This document shows, one piece after another, positions 5,188 through 8,703 of a stretch of DNA of 8,703 nucleotides. The position numbers were made by a program, and so were the translations under genes. Within the stretch, counting starts at the first letter, position 1. Every line of letters starts with the position of its first letter. The notes under the pieces are model-generated. The model ran no database searches. It worked only from the letters and a program-made list of their open reading frames with translations, and was not told where the DNA came from. This DNA comes from an uncultured Candidatus Melainabacteria bacterium (GTDB lineage: Bacteria > Cyanobacteriota > Vampirovibrionia > Gastranaerophilales > Gastranaerophilaceae), in assembly GCA_934717895.1 (NCBI GenBank), contig CAKUZO010000072.1:1-8703 (forward strand). The letters are read 5' to 3'.

Positions 5188-7443
5188 ATGCAGAACAATA
5201 TTTTGGATAATAACAAGGTAGTAAATCTTACACCGTTGACTTCTAAAAAAACTGTTACGGGTGCAACAATTCCTTGCGAGTTAAGAAATATTAAAGAAAA
5301 TAGCTTAAAACCGCTTTTGCATAAAGTGGTAGTGATTAAAAAAGACGGAACTAGGGAAGAATATAATTTCAACAAGATTGTTAATGCCGTTAAAAAATCT
5401 GCCGGAAGAGTTATGATTAACCTTTCAGATGATGATTTTAACTGCCTTTCTCAGTATGTTGAAAGCGAACTTGCATATCTTGATACAAAAGAAGTTAATA
5501 TTGCTCAAATGCACGATATCGTTGAAAGTGCATTGGAAGATGTTAGCCCTAAAATTGCAAGAAGTTACAGAAACTATCGTAATTATAAAAAGGACTTTGT
5601 ACACATGCTTGATAAAGTTTATCAGGAAAGCCAAAAAATTATGTACATCGGCGACAAAGAAAATTCAAACGCCGATTCAGCTCTTGTGTCTACAAAACGT
5701 TCTTTGATTTTTAATGAACTTAACAAAGAATTATATAAGAAGTTTTTCTTGAATGTTGAGGAACTTCAAGCTATCAACGACGGTTATATTTATATCCACG
5801 ATATGTCTGCAAGACGTGACACAATGAACTGTTGTTTGTTTGATGTTGCATCTGTTTTAAAAGGCGGATTTGAAATGGGGAACTTGTGGTATAACGAGCC
5901 AAAATCATTGAATGTTGCATTCGACGTAATCGGTGATATTACAATGGCTGCTGCAAGTCAACAGTATGGTGGTTTTACATTGCCGGAAGTTGATAAAATT
6001 CTTGCACCTTATGCTCAAAAAACTTATGATGCAAGCTATGAAAAATATATTGAAATGGGAATTTCTCCTGAACAAGCAGATATTCAGGCTACAAAAGATG
6101 TAGAAAAAGATTTCCACGACGGTTTCCAAGGTTGGGAATACAAATTCAACACTGTTGCTTCAAGCAGAGGCGATTACCCATTCATCACAGTTAGTGCAGG
6201 TTTAGGTCAATCTAAATTCGAAAAGATGGCAACAATCGTAATGCTTAACGTAAGACGTGACGGTCAAGGTAAAAAATCTTGCAAAAAACCGGTTTTATTC
6301 CCTAAAATCGTGTTCTTGTTTGATAAAAATCTTCACGGTGAAGGAAAACCTTTGGAAGACGTTTATAATGCAGGTATTGAATGTTCTAAAAAAGCTATGT
6401 ATCCTGACTGGTTGTCATTAACCGGCGAAGGTTATGTTGCTTCTATGTACAAACAATACGGAAAAGTTGTTTCTCCAATGGGTTGCAGAGCGTTCTTGTC
6501 ACCTTGGTACGAAAGAGGCGGTATGCACAAAGCAGATGAAAATGATAAACCGATTTTTGTCGGCAGATTTAACATCGGTGCAATCAGCCTTCACTTACCT
6601 TTGATTTACGCTAAGGCTCAAAAAGAAAGCAAAGATTTCTATGAAGTTCTTGATTATTATATGGAATTAATCAGAAAAATTCACATCAGAACTTACGATT
6701 ACTTGGGTGAAATGAAAGCTTCAACAAACCCTCTTGCTTATTGCGAAGGTGGTTTCTTGGGCGGTCACTTAGGTATTCACGATAAGATTAAACCTGTTTT
6801 GAAATCAGCAACAGCTTCATTCGGTATCACCGCATTGAACGAGTTGCAAGAACTTTACAACGGAAAATCTTTGGCAGAAGATGGTGCATTCGCTCTTGAA
6901 GTAATGGAATATATCAACAAGAAAGTTGATGAATTCAAAGAACAAGACGGATATCTTTATGCAATCTATGGAACACCGGCAGAAAATCTTTGCGGTTTGC
7001 AGGTTAAACAGTTCAGAAAGAAATATGGTATTGTGAAAAATGTTTCTGACAGAGGATATGTTTCAAACAGTTTCCACTGCCACGTTTCAGAAAAGATTTC
7101 TCCTGTACAAAAACAAGATTTGGAAAAACGTTTCTGGGATTTGTTGAACGGTGGTAAAATTCAATACGTAAAATACCCTGTTTCATACAACACAAACGCT
7201 ATTAAAACTCTTGTAAACCGTGCAATGGATATGGGATTTTATGAAGGTGTAAACCTAGCCCTTTCATATTGCGATGATTGCGGGCACCAAGAATTGAATA
7301 TGGACGTTTGCCCTAAATGTGGTAGCAGAAACCTTACAAAAATTGACAGAATGAACGGTTATCTATCATATTCAAGAGTTAAGGGCGATACTCGTTTGAA
7401 CCAAGCTAAGATGGAAGAAATTAAAGACAGAGTGAGCATGTAA
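5188..7443 (+). CDS. nrdD: anaerobic (class III) ribonucleoside-triphosphate reductase
   Basis: The 751-residue enzyme reduces ribonucleoside triphosphates to dNTPs without oxygen, using a glycyl radical. An ATP-cone, the allosteric activity domain, spans about residues 46-135 (KVVVIKKDGTREEYNFNKI). The catalytic barrel contains the expected active-site cysteines, C215/C216 in TMNCCLFD and C433 in SPMGCRAFL. N462 in GRFNIGAISL may correspond to the asparagine of formate-using enzymes. Near the C-terminus a four-cysteine zinc site (C695, C698, C708, C711) precedes the radical loop RMNGYLSYSR, with G724 the predicted glycyl radical. The C-terminus TRLNQAKMEEIKDRVSM is intact. About 45 residues precede the ATP-cone, which is longer than I expect for the family. 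The start is set by a strong Shine-Dalgarno. The stop codon overlaps the nrdG start (TAATG), so the two are translationally coupled. Confidence 0.97.
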   Translation: MQNNILDNNKVVNLTPLTSKKTVTGATIPCELRNIKENSLKPLLHKVVVIKKDGTREEYNFNKIVNAVKKSAGRVMINLSDDDFNCLSQYVESELAYLDTKEVNIAQMHDIVESALEDVSPKIARSYRNYRNYKKDFVHMLDKVYQESQKIMYIGDKENSNADSALVSTKRSLIFNELNKELYKKFFLNVEELQAINDGYIYIHDMSARRDTMNCCLFDVASVLKGGFEMGNLWYNEPKSLNVAFDVIGDITMAAASQQYGGFTLPEVDKILAPYAQKTYDASYEKYIEMGISPEQADIQATKDVEKDFHDGFQGWEYKFNTVASSRGDYPFITVSAGLGQSKFEKMATIVMLNVRRDGQGKKSCKKPVLFPKIVFLFDKNLHGEGKPLEDVYNAGIECSKKAMYPDWLSLTGEGYVASMYKQYGKVVSPMGCRAFLSPWYERGGMHKADENDKPIFVGRFNIGAISLHLPLIYAKAQKESKDFYEVLDYYMELIRKIHIRTYDYLGEMKASTNPLAYCEGGFLGGHLGIHDKIKPVLKSATASFGITALNELQELYNGKSLAEDGAFALEVMEYINKKVDEFKEQDGYLYAIYGTPAENLCGLQVKQFRKKYGIVKNVSDRGYVSNSFHCHVSEKISPVQKQDLEKRFWDLLNGGKIQYVKYPVSYNTNAIKTLVNRAMDMGFYEGVNLALSYCDDCGHQELNMDVCPKCGSRNLTKIDRMNGYLSYSRVKGDTRLNQAKMEEIKDRVSM

Positions 7444-7937
7444 TGAGATACCATAATATTACAAAAGAAGATATGCTCAATGGTGAAGGTTTGAGATCCG
7501 TTTTGTGGGTGGCAGGCTGTACACACCATTGCAAAAATTGTCACAACCCTATTACTTGGGATATTGATGGCGGAATTCCTTTTGATGACGCTGCAAAACA
7601 AGAATTGTTTGAATCGCTTGATAAAGATTACATTTCGGGTGTAACTTTTAGCGGTGGCGATCCTTTGCACCCTAAAAACAGGGACGAAGTTTTTAAACTT
7701 GCAAAAGAAATTAAGGAAAAATTCCCTAATAAGACAGTTTGGCTATATTCAGGATTTTTGTGGGACGACTTCAAGAAAAACGCCGGTATGAAATATGTTG
7801 ACGTATTTTGTGACGGAGAGTTTGTTGAAGACTTAAAAGATGAACGAATTCCTTGGGTTGGTAGTTCAAATCAGCGAGTAATCGATGTTCAAAAATCCCT
7901 TGCAACAGGCGATGTTGTGCTTTTAGAAAACAAATAA
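7443..7937 (+). CDS. nrdG: anaerobic ribonucleotide reductase activating protein, radical SAM
   Basis: The 164-residue activase binds a [4Fe-4S] cluster and S-adenosylmethionine and abstracts hydrogen from the NrdD glycine (G724 in the neighbouring product). The radical SAM cluster motif CxxxCxxC is C26, C30 and C33 in GCTHHCKNCHNP. The SAM-contacting GGD motif is TFSGGDPLHP (residues 68-77), and the conserved WLYSGF (100-105) and SSNQRVIDVQKSL (141-153) complete the NrdG pattern. Length is normal for the family. The ATG overlaps the nrdD stop by one base and only a weak purine run precedes it, so translation probably depends on ribosomes finishing nrdD. Confidence 0.97.
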   Translation: MRYHNITKEDMLNGEGLRSVLWVAGCTHHCKNCHNPITWDIDGGIPFDDAAKQELFESLDKDYISGVTFSGGDPLHPKNRDEVFKLAKEIKEKFPNKTVWLYSGFLWDDFKKNAGMKYVDVFCDGEFVEDLKDERIPWVGSSNQRVIDVQKSLATGDVVLLENK

Positions 7938-7961
7938 ATGTATTGTTATAAACTAATTTTT

Positions 7962-7999
7962 AATAACCCCTTTGAGCTTTTGTGTTCAAAGGGATTATT
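7962..7999 (+). terminator. intrinsic terminator after nrdG
   Basis: CCCTTTGA (7968-7975) pairs with TCAAAGGG (7986-7993) around a 10-base loop. After one C-A mismatch the stem extends by AATAA/TTATT (7962-7966 with 7995-7999). The tail TTATTTATATT is U-rich but interrupted. It lies 24 bases after the nrdG stop and is well placed to end the nrdDG message. Confidence 0.75.
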
Positions 8000-8027
8000 T
8001 ATATTAACGTAAGTTTATAAATTCATT

Positions 8028-8058
8028 AAAAAAACGAGCCATATTATGACTCGTTTTT
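8028..8058. terminator. bidirectional terminator between nrdG and gltX
   Basis: AAAAACGAG (8030-8038) and CTCGTTTTT (8050-8058) form a perfect 9-base-pair stem with an 11-base loop. On the + strand the T-run ends the stem; on the - strand the seven A at 8028-8034 become the U-run. It can therefore end gltX transcription, 22 bases after its stop codon, and back up the nrdDG terminator. Confidence 0.8.
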
Positions 8059-8080
8059 GTACTTTTATATTAAAAAGATT

Positions 8081-8703
8081 TTATTTTATTGCTGCTTTTA
8101 CTCTGTGGAATGTTTTTTCTTTGCCAATAATTGCAAGGATTGCAGTCATATCAGCGCCACAAGTTCTTCCTGTAACAGCGGCTCTGATTGCCCACATTGT
8201 AACTTTAGGTTTAACACCTTTTTCTTTGTAGTATGCTCTGAAAGCTTCCAATTTTTCGTGCAAGTTTTCTTCTGTCCATTCCCAGTCTTTTGCTTGTTCC
8301 ATAAATGTTTTCAAGACATCTTGCGAAACTTCTGTATCAAGAGTTTCTTTGGCTTTGTCTTCCATTACAACATCTTCGCCGAAGAAGTATGGAACAGCAT
8401 CAGTAATATCTGACAACAAAGTCAAAGGTTCGTAAGTAACCTCAACCATACGTGTGTATTGAGCATCAGTCAATTCGCTCAAATCGTATTTAGTCAAGAA
8501 TGGTTTCAATTTTTCCTTTAATTCAGGAATAGAAAGCATTTTGATATAGTGGCTGTTCATCCAGTTCAATTTGTCGTACTCGAAAATTGAGTTTGATGAA
8601 GAAATTTCGTGAATTCTGAAATCTTGAGCGATTTCATCAACCGTTTTAATTTCTTGACCGTCAGAAGGTGACCAACCAAGTAGGGCTACAAAGTTAATCA
8701 AAG
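8081..8703 (-). CDS. gltX: glutamyl-tRNA synthetase, C-terminal part (runs off window)
   Basis: About 207 C-terminal residues are present of an enzyme normally near 470-500. The visible part begins in the conserved NFVALLGWSPSDG segment that follows the catalytic domain. It continues through FEYDKLNWMNSHYIKML, the stem-contact region, into the all-helical anticodon-binding domain, and ends with AAVTGRTCGADMTAILAIIGKEKTFHRVKAAIK, typical of class I GluRS. The HIGH and KMSKS motifs lie outside the window, so catalytic completeness and the discriminating or non-discriminating type cannot be judged. The codon at 8701-8699 is an internal leucine (TTG), not the start. The enzyme charges tRNA-Glu, and in organisms lacking GlnRS also tRNA-Gln, with glutamate in the cytoplasm. 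The frame is open to the window edge. Confidence 0.95.
   Translation of the reverse strand, partial: LINFVALLGWSPSDGQEIKTVDEIAQDFRIHEISSSNSIFEYDKLNWMNSHYIKMLSIPELKEKLKPFLTKYDLSELTDAQYTRMVEVTYEPLTLLSDITDAVPYFFGEDVVMEDKAKETLDTEVSQDVLKTFMEQAKDWEWTEENLHEKLEAFRAYYKEKGVKPKVTMWAIRAAVTGRTCGADMTAILAIIGKEKTFHRVKAAIK

Noticed and set aside
8057..8413. + strand frame of 118 codons opposite gltX, rich in Phe and Cys
   Set aside because: It is a shadow of the well-supported GluRS frame on the other strand, and its start lies inside the bidirectional terminator.

Overview
The window is AT-rich chromosomal DNA with closely packed genes, using the standard code (TGA is a stop in the toxin gene). A class III, oxygen-sensitive ribonucleotide reductase with its activase points to an anaerobic or facultative bacterium. 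The mix of gut-anaerobe-like proteins and a Gram-negative-style EmrB/QacA exporter would fit a Gastranaerophilales/Vampirovibrionia-like or a low-GC Firmicutes genome. That placement is an impression, not a demonstration: there is no rRNA or other phylogenetic marker, and only a fragment of gltX.

Left part, all on the + strand: an acidic HEAT-repeat-like protein of unknown role (37-1206); a type II toxin-antitoxin pair of the HI1419/HI1420 kind, toxin first (1254-1580 and 1577-1879); then a two-gene unit of a Nudix ADP-ribose-pyrophosphatase-like hydrolase (1903-2430) and a Cof-type HAD phosphatase (2434-3240). The toxin and the Nudix gene each have a sigma70-like promoter whose -10 box lies only 6-9 bases before the start codon, so both mRNAs are predicted to be leaderless or nearly so. 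The toxin promoter also carries two overlapping perfect palindromes, a likely operator for autorepression by the antitoxin.

Middle: a 14-TM-type MFS drug exporter (4785-3244, - strand) converges on the HAD gene with a 3-base gap. A 402-base divergent intergenic region separates it from nrdD. This region holds a predicted promoter for each side. Both predicted leaders contain the same element in the same sense, ACCCTGAAAACT followed after 1 or 3 bases by TTGAAA(T/C)AA, and in both it is one arm of a possible hairpin. I consider this the least explained signal in the window.

Right part: nrdD (5188-7443) and nrdG (7443-7937) overlap by one base and form the anaerobic dNTP-synthesis operon. NrdG puts the glycyl radical on NrdD, which reduces ribonucleoside triphosphates. 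The operon ends at a hairpin terminator and a second, bidirectional terminator. Beyond these the 3' end of gltX (glutamyl-tRNA synthetase) enters on the - strand and runs off the window.

No tRNA, rRNA, CRISPR array, insertion sequence or phage gene was recognised. The gene content is mostly housekeeping plus one addiction module; I do not see a convincing new multi-gene system. The points worth following are regulatory.
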